In this document: piece by piece, positions 11,917 through 22,746 of the stretch
Layout: every line of letters starts with the position of its first letter
Position numbering within the stretch: the stretch's first letter is position 1
Assembly: GCF_028453695.1 (NCBI RefSeq)
Contig: NC_135773.1
Span: forward strand, 10,540,001 to 10,604,000
Reading direction: 5' to 3'
Length of the DNA: 64,000 nt
DNA from: Augochlora pura
Lineage: Eukaryota > Arthropoda > Insecta > Hymenoptera > Halictidae
Made by a program: the position numbers and the translations under genes
The notes under the pieces: generated by a model
The model's database searches: none
Seen by the model: only the letters and a program-made list of their open reading frames with translations
What the model was told of the DNA's origin: nothing

Positions 11917-14900
11917 TACGATTCTCTCCTTCTTCTTCGCTGTGTACCAGCCCCGCCTCCGGTCTCCAGCATCGCTTTGTTTCGACCGCGTTTTCCGTGC
12001 AACGTGCTTCGCCTTTAAAGACGTTGAAAAAGCATTGTCCTTGTTTTTCTTGTTCGTTGTCGCGTCTTCTAACGGCTGCAATACCGCCCGTATTCGCGAG
12101 AAATATCTGGCGATTTGGAGTCACGTTCCTCTTCGATTCGTTGCCGACCATTTCTCTTTAACTGCGGTGAAAAATGTTCCGTTCACGGTCACGTTTTTAT
12201 ATAGTTGTAAATCTATGAGTCGTAATACATTGTGTCAATTTATGATCTTACGAGAATAAACTCCTCGAAGGTGGTTTCAAGATAAAACTGTAACAGGGTT
12301 TTTAATGTAACCATAGTGTAAACGCTGTTTAGAAGTATGTTGGTGAATTAGAAATCTTTTAGAATTGTTTATAAATACCCTATTTAACCAATCATTAATA
12401 AATGTCCTATTTGGACCTTATCCGTCTTCATTTCGATAACATAATCTGTCCTTTAATATTAAATTGGAAGAACTGTACGAAATAATTGATAACTTTAAAT
12501 GGCTGGAGCATTAAATAATTAATTTTATAAATTCTCTCCCTAAGAATAAGATCCTAAAATGAGATAAGATAAGTTTTAACGTCGATTACATACATTATTC
12601 AAGACTAAATGAGATAAAAGATATTGTAAAGTTAATAACAGAGATAGTTTCTTTTTCGTATTAAATAACTTATCCTACCGAGTAAGAAATATAAGATCAA
12701 GTAAAATAAGAAAACTGAGCGCAACTCGTTTCTCCTATTTGTAACTTTTCGTGAAGTGAAGTTTAAAGTGGCACCGAATCGCGATGCTTTTTAATTGTGT
12801 TTGTTGCTCGCGGGGTCTCGTGGCTCGAGCAAAAGGGCGGCTTTGAAAAATTATCCGAAGGCCTCTGAAAAATGATAGGCCGGTCGACTGAACCATTTAC
12901 CAAGACCGCGGGCCTCGTAAATCCGTGCTAGATTGCACGAGATTCGTGTCGGGGTTGTTTTGATGGGTGTATGCGGCCCGGGCTGATTCCCGTTGACAGG
13001 CCTCGAGTTTTCGAGTAATTAATAACGAGAAGTCGTATACACGGCCGCGGGGGTGGCAGGTTATAACCCCCCGCCGCCCGCGTCTCCGCGACGTCGAAGA
13101 ACATGGGGGGCGCAAACGAAACTTAACCAAGACTCTCTTCGAGTGTCTCGAACGCTGCGAGGATTCTCGTTAATATACCTTCCGACCCGAGGAGCTTCTT
13201 TCTCCCTGTTGAAGTTGTCGTTAACTCGGCGTTTGGATACACGAATTCTACATTAACGGATAGCATTAAAGGTTCATAGACTCGGAGAAATGGCACTGGT
13301 CCTATGGAGCTCGCGAGCTTCCAAGTGACGGACAAAGTCTGCAGTTTTTGAAAGGATTCAGAGTTTGCAATTTTTTCGCCATACCGCGTCGGTCAAACTG
13401 GATCCAGAGATTAGGTTCGGAACTTTTTAATTAAAAATTTTAAGTGGAAGCTGGAGCACCGTTTCGACTGCGATCAAACGATTACTGCACACTGCGTGCT
13501 ACAGATACAACGACGTTTCTTCAAACAAGTTTTCTTTATCATCAGATATTTTATCCTGATCTTAATCTACTACCAAGTGTATCTCAAACATGTATTAGTA
13601 TATTTGGGATGTCCCCCATACGTTGTAAGGGACGAAAGTTACTTAGTAATTTTTTCTTTATGTTTTCCAGTTGCTGCAAATGTAAAATCCGTAATCTAGA
13701 GGTCATTAAATTATTTTATAGTGAAATTGATTAAATATTATTCCTTCTTTTATTACTCCCATCTCAAAGCGTATAAAATCGTCATTGAATTTATTTAGAC
13801 ATTTCACTATACAATATTGTGATCGGTAAAAAATGTTTCAGATGCATAAAATTCATAGTCTAACATGAACGTAAAACGAAGACGAAGTATTAATATTTTA
13901 ATCTTTGTTTCGTTTTACTACGAATTAATCGTCCCATTTCGCCTGCAACTGTTGCCAAATGCTCCACATAGTACCAATACAAAAATTAATAATATAATTA
14001 GGATTATCTCGAACGTGACACAAGTCAGCCAAGTAACACGTGACACAGGTTAAACGCTTAAATGGTGACTGCAACACTCACTCGAACTTGACCCAAAAAT
14101 TTTCAGTCGATTTTGGAATCGTTTGTAACTTCATCCCTCAAGGAATCACGCGCGCGCATCCATCTTTCGAATCTCCTCCACTCTTGAAAATCAATCGGCT
14201 CCGCGAGTACGTAGACGCGACATAATTTTATGGATAGCATCACGCTTGTGTAGATGTCCGCAGCGTGTAAGAGAGTGTAAGTCTCCGAGTATAAGGGGTA
14301 ATATCGTGGAGCGGGAGATGCCCTTCGCAAATCCTCCTGATCCCCCTTCAATGCACAGCCCGCCGTCTTAAGGTTATGATAGCTTGCCGGGGTCCTGTGA
14401 TACCCTCGGTTTAATATTTATAAACTAGATATATGTATACACGGTGTCAGATACCTGGACTCGTCGGACATAAAGCGAAGTGTTACGTTTTTCCGGGATG
14501 GAAATTGAACCTGGAACGTCGCGCAGTGGGACCTTCTTCTGAAAATACATTTCGTAGTATTAATTAATGTCGTTTGAAATTTTTTAATTAAAATACTAAA
14601 ATAAAATACTAATAAAAATTAAATAAATACCAAATTAAAACATCTCGTTTCTGGGATATGGATCGTGAAAGTTGTCGAATTCTTGTGTTCTGCAATACCT
14701 AAAGATTGTAATACGTTTAATGTATCAAGCTAACATTTATTTTTAAAAACATCATTTGTAGAACATTGTAACGTTTTAATATACAAATATTATAAAAATG
14801 AACTTTGCACACAAGTAACGCAAAAGATTTTTTAATCAAGTCTTGTGCTTTCTTACTCGATATGTCTTAAATTGTCGTCATATGATAATATAATTGTAGA

Positions 14901-15093
14901 GAAAAAATTGGGATAGTCTTCGAAAGATAATTTAAATAAATTAATGATATATTATATTATATATAATTATCATTCCTTAAAGTAGAACATCAACCATGAT
15001 ATTCGATTGAAATATTGTGTTCATTTCTCCATTTCTAAGATATTTAAGTTTAAAGTGTAAAGTAGTGTACATCAATGCTGCCCATAAAAAATG

Positions 15094-15127
15094 TTTAACA
15101 TGTTCAAATTAAAATCAACATGTTAAA
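15094..15127. repeat. 11-bp inverted repeat with 12-base loop
   Basis: TTTAACATGTT at 15094-15104 is exactly complementary to AACATGTTAAA at 15117-15127. It lies just upstream of the element candidate at 15142 and may be part of the same insertion or an independent AT-rich hairpin. Confidence 0.7.
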
Positions 15128-15141
15128 TTTTCTAATCTAAT

Positions 15142-15370
15142 TATACAGGGTGTTGAGAAAGATTGGGATCAAACTTATACGTCATTCCAATATATTCGTC
15201 AACTATATTGGAAATAATAGTAAATGCATTTCGAATACATTCTTGAGATTGATTTCATATTTCTATTGTATTTTTATAAACCAACGCTTATATATAATTA
15301 TCGAACCCTTATATCTTTTTTATTTGACCTCAGTAACAGATAATATCAATTTTGCCCCAACCTCTGTATA
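15142..15370. mobile_element. Candidate short inverted-repeat element with TATACAG termini
   Basis: The left border reads TATACAGGGTGTTGAGAAA. The right border, read on the other strand, is TATACAGAGGTTGGGGCAAA, a diverged inverted match with one or two small gaps. Insect transposons often end in ACAGGGTGT, so a small non-autonomous element is likely. The interior (229 bp overall) is AT-rich, and its longest open frame has no recognisable product. Superfamily is not determinable by eye. Confidence 0.4.
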
Positions 15371-15812
15371 ATCGTAGCCAAGCAATAGGATAAAAACAAA
15401 AAGCAAGCTAAGTGAAATGTATAATTTATCAGCCTCGATAAAAAAAAAGGGTGCCGATTTTCATAAAAATCGTACAACTTTATCGACTGTGTCGAACTTT
15501 TTGTAGAAAGTCAGCACCGCGCGTCGCCGAGAAAGAGAACGTCTCGAAAACGTGCCACCTTCTTTCCCCGGCTCCGCTCCGCTATTATGAAAATCGCTTT
15601 GTCTACCCTCGCAGACGCTCGGCGCTCGACGAGTGTACTCGACCAGGAGCGTCGATCGATCTCCCGATTTTTTATTTCGACCCTCGAAATTAACGTTGCC
15701 CATTCTCGGGGTACTCGTGCGCGCGGATACAAGGGAACCGATGGGGCGGTTCCAATCTCGGAGGAACGAATTTCCGTTCGCGACTACCGCGACGTCGAAC
15801 GCGCGGCTGCCG

Positions 15813-15823
15813 CCCCCCCCCCC
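15813..15823 (+). repeat. Poly-C tract, 11 bases
   Basis: Run of 11 C followed by AAAGAG. Confidence 0.9.
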
Positions 15824-15928
15824 AAAGAGACTCCGGGTCATTTGGCAAAGTGCTACTTTGTGTCACATAAAGAAAGCGACGCGGTCCCTCACCGACGCCG
15901 GTTATTTTGCAGTCAGCGATTTCCGTCA

Positions 15929-15940
15929 CCCCCCCCCCCC
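15929..15940 (+). repeat. Poly-C tract, 12 bases, continuing as C/T-rich run
   Basis: Twelve C then TCCCCCCTTCTCCCC; pyrimidine-rich to about 15970. Confidence 0.9.
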
Positions 15941-16602
15941 TCCCCCCTTCTCCCCTTCTCCCCCCTCTCTGTTCCGTTGCCTACGGAAACTTGGCCATCG
16001 AACCGCGTCTCGATCCGCCCACCTTCGTGTTGCAATCTTTCGCGAATCTTCGCTAAGCTGTCGATGAGTTTGCAGCTCGTTTTCTATAACCGACAGCAAG
16101 AACTTGCTTCGGAACTACTTAATTGGCTACCGAAACTCCTGACCTACAGGCAAACGTATTCGCGCGCTTCGCCGTTCCGTTTCTCCTCTGTTCTGTCGTT
16201 CGAGTGTTTTGCTTCGCCGATTTTGCGTTTAGTAAGATGCCGATTGTCGTAGAAGTTCGAAGTACTTGCAGTTGCGTCGTATAATTGCACTTTCTTCCAA
16301 ATGGAACCGAGGATGAGTTTCTTTTCCCAGGATAGAAAGGGTTGTTGCAAGTAACTTTAGTATGCCTAATAGTTCTCGTTTGTCATAGCATGCAAGAACA
16401 TCGAAGAGGTCTTTCTGTTTGTTTAAGTAATTTCTTTCACTTACGTCAGCACTAGTTAATCATTAAAATGGAGAACAATCTGATCGTGTTACGTTAAATT
16501 CGAAAAATCTAACGAGAACTTTTGGAAACAATGAAAGTTCACAGGCATTAGTGATTGACGATGCTCATGGATCTCGACCAGTGTATAGCAATGATAAAAA
16601 TA

Positions 16603-16628
16603 TTCAAACACACTCGAGTGTGTTTGAA
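16603..16628. repeat. Perfect 26-bp palindrome without spacer
   Basis: The half-site TTCAAACACACTC is followed directly by its exact complement, centred on CTCGAG. It stands alone in ordinary intron-like DNA with no visible target duplication. It could be a protein-binding dimer site, a transposon remnant or chance; the function is unknown. Confidence 0.9.
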
Positions 16629-17340
16629 AACGTCTTTCATATCGCATTCTCTCTCGCGAGGCACCTTAAATAACAGGACTTAGAGTTTACGATTCTTAGT
16701 ACTTCTTCATACAAATTTTGTCCAAATCGACTCAAGACTGTAATACACAAAACGATCGCCATAAGATATTCCCAAGTACCCTAGAAAAAAAAAACTGTCT
16801 GAATGTCACGTTCTCTTCCTGACTCAGCCCCTTGCCCTTTAGCCTCGCTCGACGATGCAACGAAACCGCCGCGGCGTTTTACCGGATAATCGTCTCTGTA
16901 TAAACCGCTTGTTCAAGGATACCGAGAAGGGAAAGCATAGTTTGCAAAGCCTAGATCTAGGCGCGCTAAAAATATCATCGACGTCTCTCGCTCGCGGATA
17001 ATGCTGAAACGGCACTAAAAGATAAGAAGACAGTCGCCGCGTCGAACTTGCAATGGATCGTAAAAGATTAACTTTCACATTCGCGATTTGCATAGCGGAT
17101 TCTTAGCGAAACACGGACACGCGCCTTTTGTCCGTTTCGCGGGGCGCAGCCTTATGTAAAAGATTGCGCCGCCTGGATCGCGGCCGCGCCGATAATGAAA
17201 CGTTTTCCGACAAAACGTCTCGGGATCGTCGAACAAGGATGTGTACAGGGCTCGGCGAATTTTTCGGCCGCTCGAACTGCATTATTGTTGCGAGATCGTA
17301 ATTACACGGTGAAAGAAGATAAGGATGAATTCGTTATCTG

Positions 17341-17352
17341 CCCCCCCCCCCC
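17341..17352 (+). repeat. Poly-C tract, 12 bases
   Basis: Twelve C followed by TCCCTCCCC; pyrimidine-rich run. Confidence 0.9.
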
Positions 17353-20300
17353 TCCCTCCCCACTCGGCTCACCCGCCGCGATCCCTTCATCCACCGTTGA
17401 AAACTCCTCTCTGCGAGAGTTTTCCGAAGTTCCCTCCGAGCGTAGTAAGCCGATGGGTGGGGAACGAGGGGCGGAAAAAAAGTCGGGTAACAGCTTAATC
17501 GCTTCGGAAATGCATAGTGCGTAGTCTGGGCAATAAGTTATCCGTGGCAAGAGAAAAGATTGTCGGCGCTTGCTCGGGGTTGGAGAGGCAAATGTACTGG
17601 GTGACGAGGAAATAACTGGCCAAATTTCGTTTCCGTGGACTACCGTTCCAATCCGCCTGTAGACTAGAAAGAAGCGACGCGGGGAAATCGTATGTCAAAC
17701 TTTATGGCATCGTTGTAAAGTGGAAGCTCCGATCTCCAATGTTTTTAACCCTTAACAGCTCAGAAGTTTCTCCAGTTTACATGCTGCCAAGGCCAAAATA
17801 TTTTTCATATAAAGAGAAATCATGTACTGAAGATTTTTATATCAAGAATAAGAAAAAAAGTTTATTTGATAAATCTAAGCAGCGATAAAAACAGTAAACA
17901 ACAATAATGCAGTTTTTAGCTTTACCGTATTTAATTTTCACCCCTGATTCCATTCAAAGATATCGTACAATGAAATTAATCGCAAGCCTCACAATAAGTA
18001 CAAAGTTTCTGTTGTATAATTTACGTATGTGGAATTGCAACAGTTTGAGAATTTTCAATTTACTGCCGGAATGATTAGAACTGCTAGAGGTGTAAAAAAA
18101 ACTTCTCTTCCTCAAGATACACATTGAAGTCTACATTCTGCGAGGGGAAGTTTTTCGACGTAGATTAAGATGATCTTTTTTAATTTCAGAAATAGTACGG
18201 TATGCTGCCAAAGTTTGAGCGCCTATTTCCTCGACGCCCTGTACACAGAGTGTCTGGCGGAAGTGTGTACACTTGATTATCTTGGGAACTATTGCAGATA
18301 CAGGAGAGTTTTTTTATGGAAATGAAACGGGAGCGAGGAAACTTTTTACCGGAGACTATCTTTTGTTCTATTAGTTGAAGAACTACGAGGGCCGGGATTC
18401 ATTTTTCAACTGTTGTTTCACAGTTCATTTGAACTCGGTTGTTCCGTTGGAACTTCTTTCGAGAACATCGCGCGCAATAATTTTAAACATTCTTGAAACA
18501 GTTTCCCCGGCGCAATTTATGCGCCATTTTATAACAAGTTCTTCCACGATGATCGTTGCTTAAATTACAATGCGTTGACATCTCAAACGATTTTATCTCA
18601 TCTATTTTTTTTTACGTTTCTTCTTATATTAAGATTCTCATCTTACGTTTTTTACCACTCAGCCATATTTGATTCCAGTCCTCATAGAAGTAATCCCTTT
18701 TTAGTCGATTCATGGGGGAGGACACCCTCGGCCTCAATACGAAAGTCTTTCTCGCGTCTTGAATAGCCCCCGGAATAATTGACTCCCATACACCTTCATA
18801 CACTTGCCGCGGACACACTGTATATCGGATCGGCGGGACCACGGATAAGAGGTGGAAAAGGGGAGAATGTTTGGCGAGGGGGCAGCCCGTCGAGCGTCGT
18901 TAATTTATGGACTTATTTTTCCCGGCGTGCGGTCGCAATTAATCCTGCGCTTTAATTGCTTCGTAACGCGACCCACGGTAGGATCTTTCGATTTGATTAA
19001 TCGGATTCGACGGATGTCGCCGCGCGGCCACGGCCAAAGAGACGAATCGTTATATACTTCCCCGTCCCGGAAAAGAAGGAGGGAACCTCCTCCGTTTTTC
19101 TGCGAGCAGACATTTGTCCCGACGACGACTTGTCGGCCCGATTAGCAACTACGCGATACGGCTGACCTATGGGGAACACGTGCCGCAATTACGGTTTTTT
19201 CGTCGCCGGGAAATATGTAGGGGGAATCGGCCAATGGCGATCATCGGGCGACGATGCTCGGCATTATTCAGCGAAACTTTATTGTTCCCGTTTCATGTTA
19301 GCGTTTACTGCTTTACCGGGCTGGCGCGATTTAATGGCGGTTGCGCAACTGAATAAACGACCGTCTCATGGTATTTTTATGCCGTTGCAGCGGCGCGAAC
19401 TTATTTTATATCGTATCGTATATTTTACTTATTTATCCGTATCATTTCACCGTGACTACTTATTTTGAAGCTTCTCTCGTTTTTTTTAATTTTAATTGAA
19501 CACCACGGAACTGAGGTTTGCAGTACCCGGCAAAATGGCGAGGCATTAATTTCGTAATTTATGATTTCTCAGATTGCAAAGATACATTTATGAGTTATTT
19601 ATTCAATATGTGTGTTACTTGAAGACATTAAAAAATACGCGATAAAAGTCAGAATAAATGTACTTTTATCACTTTTATAAATTAATATAAAACAGCTGCT
19701 TTTAGTGTTCCGTAAATCTAGTGTTAAATATAGATATAAAACCGTCATCTCACAAAGTAATTAAACAGTCTAGGTTTGTAAGAAGTAATTACTTCTGGCC
19801 TGAATACCTCGTCCCGGCATTTTGGTTCGATTACAGGCATAAGTGGCGACCATTATTCACTTGTCCCCGGTGGAACGGCGGCAGCGCGAGAAAGCAGAAA
19901 ATTCGGCGAACAATGAACGCGACATGACCTTTTTAGAAAAAAATAATTCAAATATTTAGAGGGAACGGCAGGCGGGGATTTATGAAATTCCATCAAATTC
20001 TTGGGACATCAAATCACCGGCCCCCGAAAAAAAACCGGGTATAAATTGATCCAACGGACGCTTGGACATGTCCGCGAATACCGCAGCCGCGCGACGTATC
20101 GGACATTTAAATCGTTGAAATATCAGCCAGAGACAATGGCCGGGGCTAGGGTTTACGGTGCATATAAAAAATTAAAGTCCGTCGGATTTTGTGCTTTTAT
20201 TGACAGAGCCGATAGCGCGCGAAGGCTTTTCCTCTTTTCGCCCTGCCTGAAAATAATTACTCTGCCCCCCTCCCCCATCCCCCTCTCCCGTTGTTGTCTG

Positions 20301-22483
20301 GGGAAAATTCGCCAGGCCACGCGAAATATTCTTCGCCGCGCCCGATCGCCTCCCTTGTTTCCGCGTTTTTCGCGTTCCGCCGATACGGCTCGCCGAAAAA
20401 AATCCGTAAAATACTTTCGATCCTCAGGACATTTATCGCTGTCGCTGCCGGTTCCGCGTAAAAACAGGTAACGCTTTGTGCGACTTTATCGGGAACGCGA
20501 ATTGTGTTCCGACCGAATTTATTTAACTCTCGCGCGCACGGTTTGTTATTAATTTGACTGCGCCCTCCCCGCGTCGACGGTGCTCTAGGATTTTTCGTTT
20601 ATTACTCCGTCCGTAATTTGACAAACAGCTGGTCGCGGTACACGGGTCCCTTACATTTGCTAAATTACGAAATTCTAGATCTGCAAATGTTTCAGCGGAA
20701 ATGAATTCAGTGACTGACGGGTGTTGCTTTATGCGACTACGAAAACTGAATTCATTGAAACATACCGCTATTTTAATTATACTGTGACTTGACTTCAGAA
20801 ATCTACTCGATCATTTCTTATGGAAAATAATAATTAATAATTTCAATAATTTTTGAGAAAAGCGTATAAACTCGGTGATTTTACGGTCTCTTGCATTTTA
20901 TATCATTTATCAAGGTTCCAATGATTTTTTATTTGCGTTTACTTGTGTTCGCGTGTTAATCGGTATGTGAAGAATTAAGTTTTTTAATACTACTCTGTAA
21001 AGAAAGACTTATTAAGCGTATTGAAAATATGAAATTACAAAGAAGGCACAGCTTGTGAAGCGAGGAAAGGAATATTTTTATTTGATGCGGAGTGCGCAAA
21101 CGTTGAAGCAGAAATACGTATTCGAAGGGTTTCGTCTTTATCATTTTTAAAATGAAACGTCAAGAGTCCTACGATAACAGAACCGATTTCGATACCGCTG
21201 TCTACAAATACGAAATTTCCGCTTGGAACAGCAAGTCCGCCAATAGTCGTCCCTCTGACCTTTATCTCGTCGGCGACCGGGTCGTTTCGACTGCAATGTA
21301 ACATTCTTCTTGGAGGAGTAACAGCGTCCTAATGCACTTAACGATCCCCGTGCAGCGTCGTTCGCCGTTTCACGGTTATTTCTCTCCCGACCCTGAAATT
21401 AGTGGGGCGGAAAGATACGCGATTCTCGGATATTTCTGGTAAGTGGTGGCCAACAGCCTAAATACTCGTACGGCACTAAAACAGAAGCAGTTCGAGTCGC
21501 GCTGCGGGAGGATGCGAGGATTTACGGCCACTTTATTTCTCATCAGACGGTGAAAAAGAAAGCGCGCGTGGGGAGAGGGTGAAAATTGCGAGACGAGCTA
21601 CGCCGCCGCGACCGTCTGCGTTCGCCGAAAATTTATCGTCTGATTTATCCGCGTCGCGGAATCGCGTGTAGGCCCAAATCAAATTTTCGCGATCCTGCTT
21701 CTCATTGCCGTTTTATAATGCCACTAAATTTCATGTTCCCAGCGACCTTAAAACAGTATTTATTGGACCCTTGAACGTAATTGTCGGCATAGTTTTGAAA
21801 ATATTGTCTGATATTCGTTCGTCTTCCGTTGGGTTGCGGTACTCGAATAAAACTGCGAGAGTTTCCAATTGATGCTATAATATGCTCTGCTATAATAAGT
21901 AAACAGTTACGAAACCACTGAAACTTTCATTCAACATATATATGCATAAACAGAAAATTTGTACTTTCTCGGAAATAGGAAACGAAACTTTGTCGTTTCG
22001 TGTCTTGGCGTTGGTACCATGAGTTTTAATTGCATACAAATATCTGTAATAAAGTATATGAAAATAACGACTTGCTTACCCGCTTATATTTATTCTGCTT
22101 CCAGTTACTGAAACGGTACTAAGTAAATTGCAAAGTAGTATACACTTTTATATCATAAAGTGTTAACAAGCACTCAACTTAAAATAAAAATAATTCAGAA
22201 ATTAAATGGTTATTTCTAACAATTTATATTTATAAAAGTATACAGTTAAAGTACAGTTGAATGCGAGCCCTGTTAGATCCTCCGACCTTGTAAAGTCAAC
22301 TAAATAAAAAACACGACACCAAATAACTGGTCTAGTATAATCTGCATCGCCTAACGAGAAAACGAACCCCACAGTGGTATGTAGCTTGTTAGAAACTTCA
22401 TATTCGCAGTTGTCGGCAATGGAGTAACGAAAATCGATATACAGAAAATGTTCCTGGACAGGTGAGAAGGCCCGGGAGTTAAA

Positions 22484-22746
22484 TTAACCTCTTCCCGTGC
22501 CATTTAGCTCGACGAAACTCGGGCCCAAGCGGTCCGCATCAACGCGCGCTAAACAGACCAGACTGATGTTTGTAAACAGTCGCAATACGATCCGAAATGC
22601 AGATGTCCAAGTATGTGTTCGCGAGTCTGACTCGCGATGTTTATGTTTGGCCCAAGTATCTGTTCGCGAGTCTGACTCGCGATATTCATGTTTGGGCAAA
22701 AATCTTCATCGCGAGTCTGACTCGCTAAAGTACGGGAAAGGGTTAA
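22484..22746 (+). mobile_element. Miniature TTAA element (piggyBac-like MITE) with three GAGTC palindromes
   Basis: The element is bounded by TTAA at 22484-22487 and 22743-22746. Its imperfect terminal inverted repeats are TTAACCTCTTCCCGTGCCAT on the left and TTAACCCTTTCCCGTACTTT read on the other strand at the right. The right half carries three copies of GCGAGTCTGACTCGC in units of about 45 bp, each a near-perfect palindrome. A close copy lies at 33397-33658, and the left part recurs reversed at 207-319. There is no coding capacity, so it would depend on a transposase encoded elsewhere. TTAA targets with CCC-starting ends are the piggyBac hallmark. Confidence 0.8.

Larger units (their letters stand above)
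8986..15093. other. Intron-like DNA, no exon supported
   Basis: Mixed AT-rich DNA with CpG-rich patches at about 10080-10560 and 13040-13100. At 10386-10425 there is a CGCCGCGCGC-type run. A possible donor (ACAG|GTGAGG) lies at about 10886, but no matching coding exon with a good acceptor was found before it. A long poly-C tract is listed separately. Confidence 0.45.
15371..22483. other. Intron-like DNA with poly-C tracts and CpG-rich patches
   Basis: CpG-rich patches at about 15490-15830, 17100-17220, 18840-19360 and 20000-20470 alternate with AT-rich DNA. The 221-codon frame at 15587-16252 runs through poly-C and CT-rich DNA and is not gene-like. A possible 36-nt phase-0 micro-exon at 21403-21438 is discussed as a finding. 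Nothing else is supported. Confidence 0.45.

Noticed and set aside
15587..16252. 221-codon plus-strand frame
   Set aside because: Runs through two poly-C tracts and CT-rich DNA; composition explained by simple sequence.
22410..22461. Possible 52-nt exon between TTCGCAG and CAG|GTGAGA
   Set aside because: Good-looking borders, but the phase-0 frame needed to follow 961 hits TAA, and other entry phases have no matching upstream exon.
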